NCBI GenBank assembly: GCA_002361875.1
Contig: DERX01000100.1
Location: 1 to 13,905 of the forward strand
Length of the DNA stretch: 13,905 nucleotides
Source: Ruminococcaceae bacterium UBA3329
GTDB lineage: Bacteria; Bacillota; Clostridia; Oscillospirales; Acutalibacteraceae
Direction: 5' to 3'
The notes under the pieces were generated by a model that worked only from the letters and a program-made list of their open reading frames with translations, was not told the origin of the DNA and did not search any database. Made by a program: the position numbers and the translations under genes. Shown one piece after another: positions 1-6,755 of the stretch (position 1 is its first letter; every line of letters begins with the position of its first letter).

Positions 1-30
1 TATTCAAAAATCATTGAAAATATACGAAAA

Positions 31-48
31 TATGAATAATAATGCAAG
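31..48. promoter_or_regulatory. Possible ArgR operator (ARG box)
   Basis: The stretch TATGAATAATAATGCAAG closely follows the ARG-box consensus TNTGAATWWWWATTCANW. It has one mismatch in the second half-site core (ATGCA instead of ATTCA) and one in the last, degenerate position. It lies about 38 bp upstream of the -35 box of the amino acid importer promoter. A second half-site-like TGAATAAAA (94-102) sits inside the promoter spacer. Control of an arginine-type importer by an arginine repressor would be logical, but the region is AT-rich and a chance match is possible. Confidence 0.35.
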
Positions 49-85
49 AAATTTTAAAAATATAAATATTTTTGCATAAAAACTA

Positions 86-114
86 TTGACAAATGAATAA
101 AACAGATTTATAAT
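86..114 (+). promoter_or_regulatory. Sigma-70-type promoter of the amino acid importer
   Basis: Perfect -35 TTGACA (86-91) and perfect -10 TATAAT (109-114) are separated by exactly 17 bp, about 30 bp upstream of the lipoprotein start codon. An AT palindrome, AAAAATAT-AA-ATATTTTT (56-73), lies just upstream. It could be an UP-like element, an operator or the terminator of a gene outside the window. Confidence 0.85.
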
Positions 115-143
115 GAAGAAAATTCCGAAAGGAGATAATAAAA

Positions 144-941
144 ATGAAAAAATCATTCAAAATTTTAGCAGTAGTATTGGCGCTTGTACTCGTAGGCACT
201 GTTTTTGCCGCCTGCGGTAAGAAGGCAGAAAAAGAGCCTGAATCCAAATCCAACACAGAAACATCATTGAAAACAGTAACGAACGGTAAGCTTACAATGG
301 CTACTGAGTCTACATTCCCTCCGTATGAGTATATGGAAGGCAAGGACATTGTCGGCATTGACGTTGAAATAGCTCAGCTTATTGCAAAAAAACTCGGTCT
401 TGAGCTTGTTGTTGTAGATACAGAGTTTAAGTCAATTATTCCCGGTGTTCAGTCAGGTAAATATGACATGGGCATGGCGGGTATGACTGTTGATGCAGAA
501 AGACTTAAGGATGCTGATTTCTCCTCTTCATACGCAAAGGGTGTTCAGGTTGTTATCGTTAAAGACGGCGGCGCTGTCAACTCTATTGATGACATTAAGG
601 GTAAGAAAATCGGCGTTCAGGAAGCAACAACAGGAGACATTTATGCTTCTGATGATTTCGGTGAAGATGCTGTTATACGCTATGAAAACGGAGCAGTTGC
701 AATTGAAGCATTAAAGAGCGGCAAGGTTGATTGCGTAATTATTGACAAAGAACCTGCAAAGTCCTTTGTGGCTGCAAACGAGGGTCTTAAAATTCTTGAC
801 ACCTCTTATGCTGATGAAGATTATGCAATTTGCTTCAAAAAAGGCAATGCAGAGCTTAAGAATGCTGTGGATAAGGCACTCGTTGAACTCATCAATGAGG
901 GTGAAGTTAAGAAAATTATAGATAAATATATTCCTGCATAA
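144..941 (+). CDS. Polar amino acid ABC transporter substrate-binding lipoprotein
   Basis: This is the extracellular solute receptor of an amino acid importer, delivering its ligand to the permease encoded next. The 265-residue protein starts with a type II signal peptide: KK at 2-3, a hydrophobic core at about 7-21, then lipobox FAAC with the lipidated Cys24. A Ser/Glu/Lys-rich tether follows, then a periplasmic-binding fold of the SBP_bac_3 family. Family hallmarks are FPPYEY (58-63), GIDVEIAQ (71-78), SGKYDMGMAGMT (104-115) followed by Arg120, which in this family binds the ligand alpha-carboxylate, and VDCVIIDKEPA near the C-terminus. AAAGGAG at 128-134 stands 9 nt before the ATG. The candidate ARG box upstream hints at arginine or another basic amino acid, but substrate cannot be read from sequence alone. 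Length is normal for the family. Confidence 0.93.
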   Translation: MKKSFKILAVVLALVLVGTVFAACGKKAEKEPESKSNTETSLKTVTNGKLTMATESTFPPYEYMEGKDIVGIDVEIAQLIAKKLGLELVVVDTEFKSIIPGVQSGKYDMGMAGMTVDAERLKDADFSSSYAKGVQVVIVKDGGAVNSIDDIKGKKIGVQEATTGDIYASDDFGEDAVIRYENGAVAIEALKSGKVDCVIIDKEPAKSFVAANEGLKILDTSYADEDYAICFKKGNAELKNAVDKALVELINEGEVKKIIDKYIPA

Positions 942-957
942 CGTATTTTAGGTTTTA

Positions 958-985
958 AAAGGGCGGCATCCCCGCCCTTTCATTT
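958..985 (+). terminator. Intercistronic GC-rich hairpin (partial terminator)
   Basis: A 9-bp stem AAAGGGCGG (958-966) / CCGCCCTTT (972-980) with loop CATCC is followed by a short, interrupted T-rich tract. It lies between the lipoprotein gene and the permease gene. In importers of this kind such hairpins usually attenuate transcription or protect the upstream mRNA, so that the binding protein is made in excess over the membrane parts. The weak U-tract suggests partial read-through. Confidence 0.7.
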
Positions 986-1006
986 GTTTGTGAGAGGAGT
1001 AAGGCT

Positions 1007-1756
1007 GTGCAATATTTAAGCATAATGGCTGATTTAACTGCGTTTCTTGAAAAACTTAATCATGTGTTCATAGAAAAAGATCGTTATAAGCAAATGCTTA
1101 TAGGTCTTTTAAACACATTTAAGATTACCGCAGGTGCGCTTGTAGTCGGTGTGATTATCGGTGTTATAATCGCCGCTGTGCGCACATCTTATGATAAAAA
1201 TAAAGAGTCAATGGCGCTTAATAAGGGCTTCGGGTATTATGCATTAAGTATAATTAACTCTTTTTGTAAGTTCTATTTGACGATTATCAGAGGAACACCT
1301 GTTGTGGTTCAGCTGATGATTTGCTATTTTATAATATTTGCAAATGCAAGAGACGGAATTCCTGTTGCAATTTTTGCTTTCGGAATAAATTCCGGTGCTT
1401 ATGTTGCCGAGATTTTCAGAGCCGGGATAATGTCTATTGACAACGGTCAGTTTGAAGCGGGAAGAAGTTTGGGCTTTAATTATTTGCAGACAATGAAAAG
1501 CATAATTATACCGCAAATGTTTAAAGCGGTGCTTCCGACTCTTTGCAATGAGTTTATTGCCCTTTTAAAAGAAACATCTGTTGCGGGTTATGTAGGCGTA
1601 GTGGACATTACAAAGGCGGGCAATACTATAGCAGGCAGAACATACAACTATTTTATACCGCTTTTGACGGTAGCGCTTATTTATCTGATAATGGTTATGA
1701 TTCTTACAAAGCTTGTCGGTATACTTGAAAGGAGGCTTCGTAAGAGTGACAGATAA
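1007..1756 (+). CDS. Polar amino acid ABC transporter permease
   Basis: This is the membrane channel subunit of the importer, HisM/GlnP family. It acts as a dimer with the ATPase encoded downstream. The 249-residue protein has an N-terminal segment of about 30 residues, then hydrophobic helices beginning with LLNTFKITAGALVVGVIIGVI. It carries the family signature RGTPVVVQLM and the cytoplasmic EAA loop at about residues 149-172 (EAGRSLGF...IIIPQ), which docks on the ATPase. The start is GTG at 1007, preceded by AGAGGAG (993-999) at 7 nt. An in-frame ATG at 1025 has no comparable ribosome binding site. The gene overlaps the ATPase gene by 11 bp, indicating translational coupling. Confidence 0.92.
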   Translation: MQYLSIMADLTAFLEKLNHVFIEKDRYKQMLIGLLNTFKITAGALVVGVIIGVIIAAVRTSYDKNKESMALNKGFGYYALSIINSFCKFYLTIIRGTPVVVQLMICYFIIFANARDGIPVAIFAFGINSGAYVAEIFRAGIMSIDNGQFEAGRSLGFNYLQTMKSIIIPQMFKAVLPTLCNEFIALLKETSVAGYVGVVDITKAGNTIAGRTYNYFIPLLTVALIYLIMVMILTKLVGILERRLRKSDR

Positions 1757-2489
1757 TGTTTTAATTAAAGTTGAAAATTTAAAAAAGCACTATAACGGCG
1801 GTGCAGTTAAAGCACTTGACGGAATCAATTGCGAAATCAAAAAGGGCGAGGTCGTTGTTATAATCGGGCCTTCCGGAAGTGGTAAATCAACCCTCTTACG
1901 CTCTCTTAATCTTCTTGAAATACCGTCATCGGGACATATTTACTTTGAGGACACCGACATTACGGCTAAAAAGGTAAACATAAATGTTCACCGCCAAAAA
2001 ATGGGTATGGTTTTTCAGCATTTTAACCTTTTTGCCAATATGACGGTGCTGAAAAATATGACAATAGCCCCTGTCAAGCTTCTCGGAAAATCGAAAACAG
2101 AGGCGAAAAATGAGGCTCTTGAATTGCTTAAAAGAGTTGGACTTGAAGACCGAGCAGACGCTTACCCCTCACAGCTTTCGGGCGGTCAAAAGCAAAGGGT
2201 CGCAATTGTGCGCTCACTTGCAATGAACCCGGATGTAATTCTTTTTGACGAGCCGACATCGGCTCTTGACCCGGAAATGGTCGGCGAGGTGCTTGATGTT
2301 ATGAAGGAGCTTGCCGCGGACGGAATGACAATGGTTGTTGTTACTCACGAAATGGGCTTTGCAAGAGAGGTCGGCAACAGGGTTCTGTTTATGGACGACG
2401 GCAAAATTTTGGAGGAGGGTACTCCGGAACAGATTTTCGGCAATCCCCAAAACCCCCGTCTTAAAGATTTTCTTTCAAAGGTTTTGTAA
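1746..2489 (+). CDS. Polar amino acid ABC transporter ATP-binding protein
   Basis: This GlnQ/HisP-type ATPase powers the importer. All nucleotide-binding motifs are intact in the 247-residue protein: Walker A GPSGSGKST (41-49), Q-loop in VFQHFNLF, signature LSGGQKQR (144-151), Walker B VILFDEP (164-170), D-loop SALDPE and switch His201 in VTHEMGFA. I place the start at GTG 1746 because AAAGGAGG (1728-1735) lies 10 nt upstream and the protein then begins VTDNVLIKVENLKKHY, the usual N-terminus of the family. A longer reading from TTG 1713 would put the ribosome binding site inside the gene. It is the last gene of the three-gene importer operon and is followed by a strong terminator. Confidence 0.95.
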   Translation: MTDNVLIKVENLKKHYNGGAVKALDGINCEIKKGEVVVIIGPSGSGKSTLLRSLNLLEIPSSGHIYFEDTDITAKKVNINVHRQKMGMVFQHFNLFANMTVLKNMTIAPVKLLGKSKTEAKNEALELLKRVGLEDRADAYPSQLSGGQKQRVAIVRSLAMNPDVILFDEPTSALDPEMVGEVLDVMKELAADGMTMVVVTHEMGFAREVGNRVLFMDDGKILEEGTPEQIFGNPQNPRLKDFLSKVL

Positions 2490-2544
2490 TTGAATATTTA
2501 AGAGTAAAAGCGGTGCTTTTATCGCTTTTCAGCTTACGAAAAAA

Positions 2545-2580
2545 CCCTAAATCCCGTGTGGATTTAGGGCTAATTTTTTT
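2545..2580 (+). terminator. Rho-independent terminator of the importer operon
   Basis: A perfect 10-bp stem CCCTAAATCC (2545-2554) / GGATTTAGGG (2560-2569) with loop CGTGT is followed by CTAATTTTTTT. A weaker hairpin, AAAAGCG (2506-2512) / CGCTTTT (2523-2529), precedes it. The remainder of the gap to the next gene holds the regulator promoter and nothing else recognisable. Confidence 0.92.
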
Positions 2581-2665
2581 GATTGCGAAGAAAAAAGCAG
2601 AGATATGAAAACAGCTTGTTGAGCAACAGCTTAATCTCTTTTATTAAGCAATTTTTATATTTTAA

Positions 2666-2694
2666 TTGATAATTTTAACGAATTATGCTATATT
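2666..2694 (+). promoter_or_regulatory. Promoter of the TetR-type regulator gene
   Basis: The -35 TTGATA (2666-2671) and -10 TATATT (2689-2694) are 17 bp apart, with an extended -10 TG at 2686-2687. The promoter is framed by an 8-bp inverted repeat TTTTAATT (2660-2667) / AATTAAAA (2697-2704). That repeat could be an autoregulatory operator, but it is low-complexity sequence. Confidence 0.7.
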
Positions 2695-2733
2695 GTAATT
2701 AAAAAGCGGTTTAGTATGAATCGGGGGATTTTA

Positions 2734-3315
2734 ATGTCACAAATTACTAAAAAAGCCTTGTCACAGTCTTTAAAGAATTTACTTATTAAAAAACCGTTAA
2801 ACAAAATAACTATCAATGATATTACCGATGATTGCGGTATTAACCGAATGACTTTTTATTATCACTTTAAGGATATATATGACCTTGCAGAATGGACTTG
2901 TCTTCAGGAAGCGTCTAAAGTCTTAAAAGGAAATAAAACGCATGATACTTGGAAAGCCGGAATGCTTCAAATTTTCCAAACTGTGCGTGAAAACAAATTG
3001 CTTATTACAAATGTGTACCGCTGTGTTGACCGCGAACAGGTGGAGCGGTATCTTAAACCGATTATTGATAACCTTTTGCTTAATGTTGTAGAAGAGCAAT
3101 CTTCTGCAATGATTGTCAGGGAAGAGGATAAAGAGTTTATAGCATCGGTTTATTCTTATGTTTTTGTCGGCTTAATGCTTGATTGGATAAAAAATGATAT
3201 GAAGCAAGATCCTGAGCAGCTTATAATTAAGCTGGCATTAGTTATTCAGGATACATTTACTGACGCTCTTGAAAGATTCCGAATAGATAAGAATTTATCA
3301 AAAAATGAGAATTGA
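2734..3315 (+). CDS. TetR/AcrR-family transcriptional regulator
   Basis: This is a one-component DNA-binding regulator that probably responds to a hydrophobic small molecule. The 193-residue protein begins MSQITKKAL and has the TetR N-terminal helix-turn-helix at about residues 25-45 (KITINDITDDCGINRMTFYYHF), followed by DIYDLAEW. The C-terminal half is all-helical and ends in a hydrophobic dimer or ligand region (YSYVFVGLMLDWI). It resembles the DhaS-like subgroup with the TetR_C_8 type C-terminal domain. I chose ATG 2734 because GGGGGA (2723-2728) is correctly spaced and MSQITKKAL is a typical start in this subgroup; the in-frame ATG at 2716 lacks a ribosome binding site. It lies immediately upstream of the oleate hydratase gene but is separated from it by a terminator and a new promoter, so it is a good candidate for local control of that gene. 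This is inferred from position only. Confidence 0.9.
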   Translation: MSQITKKALSQSLKNLLIKKPLNKITINDITDDCGINRMTFYYHFKDIYDLAEWTCLQEASKVLKGNKTHDTWKAGMLQIFQTVRENKLLITNVYRCVDREQVERYLKPIIDNLLLNVVEEQSSAMIVREEDKEFIASVYSYVFVGLMLDWIKNDMKQDPEQLIIKLALVIQDTFTDALERFRIDKNLSKNEN

Positions 3316-3336
3316 TAAAAATTTCAGCAGTTTTTT

Positions 3337-3370
3337 GCCCGTGATAATTTTTTTATCATGGGCATTTTTT
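3337..3370 (+). terminator. Terminator of the TetR-type regulator gene
   Basis: An 11-bp stem with one G-U pair, GCCCGTGATAA (3337-3347) / TTATCATGGGC (3353-3363), loop TTTTT, is followed by ATTTTTT. The presence of this hairpin also rules out a longer N-terminus of the next gene beginning at ATG 3358. Confidence 0.88.
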
Positions 3371-3376
3371 CGTTTA

Positions 3377-3404
3377 TTGTTAATGACCGAAAAAATAATA
3401 TAAT
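3377..3404 (+). promoter_or_regulatory. Promoter of the oleate hydratase gene
   Basis: TTGTTA (3377-3382) and a perfect TATAAT (3399-3404) are 16 bp apart, starting just after the upstream terminator and about 35 bp before the start codon. The gene is therefore transcribed separately from the regulator. Confidence 0.65.
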
Positions 3405-3438
3405 AAAAATACAAAATAAAGAATCGGAGGTATTTTTT

Positions 3439-5232
3439 ATGTATTATTCAGCAGGAACTTATGAATCTTTTGCTCATCCTGAAAAGCCAAATGATGTTGA
3501 CAAAAAATCTGCTTACATTATCGGCACCGGTCTTGCCGGTCTTGCGGCAGCGTTTTATCTGGTGCGCGACGGTCAGATGAAGGGGGAGCATATTCATCTG
3601 CTTGAGAAGTTAGAGCTTGCCGGCGGAAGCTGTGACGGACGAAAGGATGTTACAAAAGGCTTTTATATGCGCGGCGGCAGAGAAATGGATAACCATTTTG
3701 AGGTTATGTGGGATATATTCAGAGATGTTCCGTCTTTGGAAAATCCGTCAGTATCCGTTCTTGACGAATACTATTGGCTTAATAAGCATGATCCGAATTA
3801 TTCCTTGTGCAGAGCGTCCGTAAACTGCGGAGAAGATGCGCATACCGATAAAAAATTCGGGCTTGATAAAGAATCTGCGATGGCTCTTTCACAGTTGTTT
3901 ATTACACCCGAAAAGGCTCTTGAAGGCAAGAAAATTTCTGAGGTTCTTCCGGAGTCTTTTTGGTCAACAAATTTCTGGCTTTACTGGCAAACAATGTTTG
4001 CGTTTCAGCGTTGGTCGAGTGCACTTGAAATGAAGCGCTATCTGTGCCGTTATGTTCACCACATTGACGGATTGCCTGATTTCAGCGCTCTTCGCTTTAC
4101 AAAGTATAATCAGTATGAAAGCCTGATTATGCCGCTGGTAAAATATCTTGAAAATCACGGTGTAACAGTTGAGTACGGTATGGACGTGAAAAACGTTATT
4201 ATTGAAACTGTTGGAGATAAAAAAATTGCAAAACAAATTGTATTTATGAAAGACGGTAAAGAACAAACAATAGATTTGCTTGAAGACGACCTTGTATTTA
4301 TTACAAACGGCTGTTGTACTGACTCTTCCTGCTACGGTGACCAGACTCATGCTCCCGACCTTTCAAAGGCGAAAAACGGTTCGGGTGAGTCATGGGATTT
4401 ATGGAAGAATATTGCCAAGCAAGCTAAACACGGTGAATTCGGTAATCCCGATAATTTCTGCAACGATATTGAAGCGACGAACTGGATGAGTGCTACAGTT
4501 GCAACATCTGATGAAGAAATAATTCAGCATATAATCAATATTTGCAAGAGAGACCCACGTGAGGGAAAGGTTACCACAGGCGGTATTGTTACTGTTAAGG
4601 ACAGTACTGACAACTGGTATCTGTCTTGGACAATTAACCGTCAGCCTCAGTTCAAATCACAGGATAAAGATACTGTTTTAGTTTGGCTGTATGCTTTGAG
4701 TACAAATAAAAACGGCAATTATGTTAAAAAAGCAATGCGTGACTGCACAGGTGAGGAGATATGCCGTGAATGGCTTTATCATATCGGTATTCCCGAATCA
4801 AAAATTGATAAATTAGCAAAGAATGCCTGCAATACCACAACCTGCTTTATGCCGTTTATCAATGCATTCTTCCAACCAAGGAAGAATGAGGACCGTCCGA
4901 AGGTTGTACCCGACGGTGCTGTAAACTTTGCTTTTCTCGGTCAGTTTGCAGAAACTCCCCGTGATACAATATTTACGATAGAATACTCTATGCGTACAGG
5001 TATGGAATCTGTATATACTCTGCTTGATGTTGACCGCGGTGTCCCCGAGGTTTGGGGCAGCAAATATGACGTCCGCGAGCTTCTCCGTGCCTGCTATTAT
5101 GCAATAGATAAAAAACCTATTACCGAAGTAAAGCTGTCATTTAAGGAAAAAGAACTTATAAAACTTCTGATGAAAAAGGTTGAAGGGACAGACATTGAAA
5201 TTCTATTAAAAGAAAGCGGACTTATTGAGTAG
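3439..5232 (+). CDS. ohyA: Oleate hydratase (fatty acid double-bond hydratase)
   Basis: This FAD-dependent enzyme of the MCRA/OhyA family adds water to the cis-9 double bond of oleic acid to give 10-hydroxystearic acid, a way to neutralise toxic unsaturated fatty acids at the membrane. The 597-residue protein has the dinucleotide-binding motif GTGLAGL (29-35) followed by helix AAAFYLV, then acidic Glu56 in LLEKLELAGGS, and the family hallmark RGGREM (78-83). Glu82 and Tyr201 (in MKRY) fall at the same numbers as the catalytic Glu82 and Tyr201 known for the Staphylococcus aureus enzyme, which strongly supports the start and an active enzyme. The C-terminus includes FLGQFAETPRDTIFTIEYSMRTG, typical of the family. 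ATG 3439 follows CGGAGG (3425-3430) at 8 nt. Length is normal. The preceding TetR-type gene is the likely regulator. Confidence 0.95.
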   Translation: MYYSAGTYESFAHPEKPNDVDKKSAYIIGTGLAGLAAAFYLVRDGQMKGEHIHLLEKLELAGGSCDGRKDVTKGFYMRGGREMDNHFEVMWDIFRDVPSLENPSVSVLDEYYWLNKHDPNYSLCRASVNCGEDAHTDKKFGLDKESAMALSQLFITPEKALEGKKISEVLPESFWSTNFWLYWQTMFAFQRWSSALEMKRYLCRYVHHIDGLPDFSALRFTKYNQYESLIMPLVKYLENHGVTVEYGMDVKNVIIETVGDKKIAKQIVFMKDGKEQTIDLLEDDLVFITNGCCTDSSCYGDQTHAPDLSKAKNGSGESWDLWKNIAKQAKHGEFGNPDNFCNDIEATNWMSATVATSDEEIIQHIINICKRDPREGKVTTGGIVTVKDSTDNWYLSWTINRQPQFKSQDKDTVLVWLYALSTNKNGNYVKKAMRDCTGEEICREWLYHIGIPESKIDKLAKNACNTTTCFMPFINAFFQPRKNEDRPKVVPDGAVNFAFLGQFAETPRDTIFTIEYSMRTGMESVYTLLDVDRGVPEVWGSKYDVRELLRACYYAIDKKPITEVKLSFKEKELIKLLMKKVEGTDIEILLKESGLIE

Positions 5233-5441
5233 AGCAAAACGGTAAACCTGCACAAAAGGTTGTACTCTTTATGCTTCAATACAGCCAAAAAATCAGCATA
5301 ACCGAACAATAGCTTTGCATATTGAGAAGGGCTGCTAAGATATAACATTTTGCAGTGCGAAAAAATCGGTTATGTGAATAAAAAATTAAATTTGACAACG
5401 TAAAACCGTGTTTCTTTTAAACTGAGGGGCACGGTTTTTTT
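5233..5441. other. Structured intergenic region after oleate hydratase, ending in a terminator-like hairpin
   Basis: No coding region is convincing here. It contains a perfect 9-bp inverted repeat CATAACCGA (5297-5305) / TCGGTTATG (5366-5374) enclosing about 60 nt. Inside that lies a small hairpin TTTTGC-AGT-GCGAAA. A CAGCC (5282-5286) / GGCTG (5330-5334) pairing would cross the 9-bp stem. The stretch ends with AAAACCGTG (5402-5410) / CACGGTTTT (5430-5438) and a T-tract to 5441, a plausible terminator with a long 19-nt loop. It could be the 3' UTR of the hydratase mRNA or a small RNA. I recognise no known RNA family. Confidence 0.45.
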
Positions 5442-5481
5442 ATAGACTGAATACGATAGATTTTATAACATTTTTCTTTTC

Positions 5482-5510
5482 TTGACAAACAGAGTAAAAA
5501 ATAGGATAAT
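5482..5510 (+). promoter_or_regulatory. Promoter of trpS
   Basis: A perfect -35 TTGACA (5482-5487) and GATAAT (5505-5510) are 17 bp apart, leaving a leader of about 40 nt. That is too short for a T-box, and no T-box sequence (AGGGTGG type) is present, so trpS here appears not to be controlled by a T-box riboswitch. Confidence 0.8.
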
Positions 5511-5555
5511 ATATGAAATAATCATTGTAACAGATATTTGGGAAAGGTGACACGA

Positions 5556-6566
5556 ATGGAAAACACCGCAGAGAAAAAGAAAATAGTATTAAGCGCAATT
5601 CAGCCGACAGGTACGCCCACGCTCGGCAATTATTTGGGCGCTTTGAAAAATTGGAAGGATATGTCAGAGGGCGAATACAACTGCCTTTATGCAGTTGCGG
5701 ATTTACATTCGCTGACGGTTCGTCCCGAGCCTGCGGATTTACGCAGAAGAACTCTTGAAATGTACGCAATTCTTTTGGCTTTGGGCATTGACCCCGAAAA
5801 AAATATTGTGTTTATTCAGAGCCATGTGCCACAGCACGCACAGCTTTCGTGGTTACTCAGCTGCTGCACTCAGTTCGGCGAGGCGGCGAGAATGACGCAG
5901 TTTAAGGACAAGAGTGAAAAGCACCCCGAAAATGTAAATGTAGGTCTTTTCACATATCCTATTTTAATGGCGGCGGATATTCTTTTATATCAGACCGATT
6001 TTGTGCCCATAGGCGAAGACCAGAAACAGCATCTTGAAATTGCGCGTGACATTGCGGAGCGTTTTAATACTGTTTACGGCAACACATTCAAGCTTCCCGA
6101 ACCGTTTATAGGAAAAATCGGCGCAAGGGTGAAATCTCTTCAGGACCCCTCGCAGAAAATGAGCAAATCCGACCCGAATCCTAAGGGCTACATTTCAATG
6201 CTTGATGACGACAACATAATAGTTAAAAAGATAAAGAGCGCCGTTACGGATTCCGAGGCTAAAGTAAGATACGCCGAGGGCAAGGACGGAATAAATAACC
6301 TTATGGGCATTTATTCCTGCTGTACGGGCAAGACTTATGATGAGATTGAAAAAGAATTTGACGGCAAGGGCTACGGCGATTTTAAATCGGCTGTTGCGGA
6401 GGCTGTTGTTGAAGAGCTTCGTCCGTTTAAGACAGAATTTAACCGCCTTATGGGCGACAAAGCTTATCTTACGGAGTGTGCTAAAAACGGTGCTGAAAAA
6501 GCAAGCTATTTCGCACAGCGGACGCTCAGCAAGGCTATGAAAAAGACAGGTTTGTTTCAGCTTTAA
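5556..6566 (+). CDS. trpS: Tryptophan--tRNA ligase (tryptophanyl-tRNA synthetase)
   Basis: This cytoplasmic class I aminoacyl-tRNA synthetase charges tRNA-Trp with tryptophan using ATP. The 336-residue protein has the N-terminal AIQPTGTPTLGNYLG with the HIGH-equivalent TLGN at 22-25, YAVADLHSLTV, the tryptophan-pocket region FTYPILMAADILLY, GEDQKQHLEIARDIA and the KMSKS loop KMSKS at 201-205. The length matches bacterial TrpRS. The chosen ATG 5556 gives MENTAEKKKIVLSAIQ and follows AAAGGTGA by 5 nt. An in-frame TTG at 5538 would only add six residues and overlaps the upstream leader. It is a single-gene transcription unit with its own promoter. No clear strong terminator follows. Confidence 0.97.
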   Translation: MENTAEKKKIVLSAIQPTGTPTLGNYLGALKNWKDMSEGEYNCLYAVADLHSLTVRPEPADLRRRTLEMYAILLALGIDPEKNIVFIQSHVPQHAQLSWLLSCCTQFGEAARMTQFKDKSEKHPENVNVGLFTYPILMAADILLYQTDFVPIGEDQKQHLEIARDIAERFNTVYGNTFKLPEPFIGKIGARVKSLQDPSQKMSKSDPNPKGYISMLDDDNIIVKKIKSAVTDSEAKVRYAEGKDGINNLMGIYSCCTGKTYDEIEKEFDGKGYGDFKSAVAEAVVEELRPFKTEFNRLMGDKAYLTECAKNGAEKASYFAQRTLSKAMKKTGLFQL

Positions 6567-6610
6567 TTTTAGTTGATAAACCATTACAAATTTAGATGTT
6601 TTACTTACTT

Positions 6611-6636
6611 GTAGGGGACGACGACCTCGGCGTCCC
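6611..6636. repeat. Candidate dispersed palindromic intergenic repeat
   Basis: The core GTAGGGGACG / CGTCCC forms a stem GGGACG (6615-6620) / CGTCCC (6631-6636) around a GC-rich 10-nt loop that can pair further (CGA/TCG). It is much more GC-rich than its AT-rich surroundings and is flanked by imperfectly inverted TTACA-type arms (about 6585 and 6646). From memory, similar GTAGGGG-palindrome modules recur between genes in Clostridia. That impression needs a genome-wide search. Confidence 0.4.
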
Positions 6637-6668
6637 AAAATCAAATGTAAAAAAATTAACTGTGTAAC

Positions 6669-6689
6669 GGTGCATTGAGTCGATGCACC
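6669..6689. other. Hairpin after trpS
   Basis: GGTGCAT (6669-6675) pairs with ATGCACC (6683-6689); inner T-G and G-C pairs extend it to 9 bp with loop AGT. It is followed by the semi-T-rich TTACTGCTTTATTT, so it may act as a weak trpS terminator. A second hairpin, TTGCGG (6714-6719) / CCGCAA (6728-6733) followed by TTTTAT, lies just ahead of the next gene's ribosome binding site and could serve the same purpose. Confidence 0.35.
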
Positions 6690-6755
6690 TTACTGCTTTA
6701 TTTAACAAGATTTTTGCGGGAACTTCTCCGCAATTTTATATTAAAAGGTATTTTT

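Noticed and set aside
1713..1745. Longer ATPase reading from TTG 1713
   Set aside because: The ribosome binding site AAAGGAGG (1728-1735) would fall inside the gene, and GTG 1746 gives the normal family N-terminus.
3358..3438. Longer N-terminus of oleate hydratase from ATG 3358
   Set aside because: This start lies inside the terminator stem of the upstream gene and before the promoter at 3377-3404. ATG 3439 has a good ribosome binding site and puts catalytic Glu82 and Tyr201 at the family numbering.
5441..5555. T-box riboswitch controlling trpS
   Set aside because: The leader from the promoter at 5482-5510 is only about 40 nt and lacks the T-box sequence and an antiterminator.
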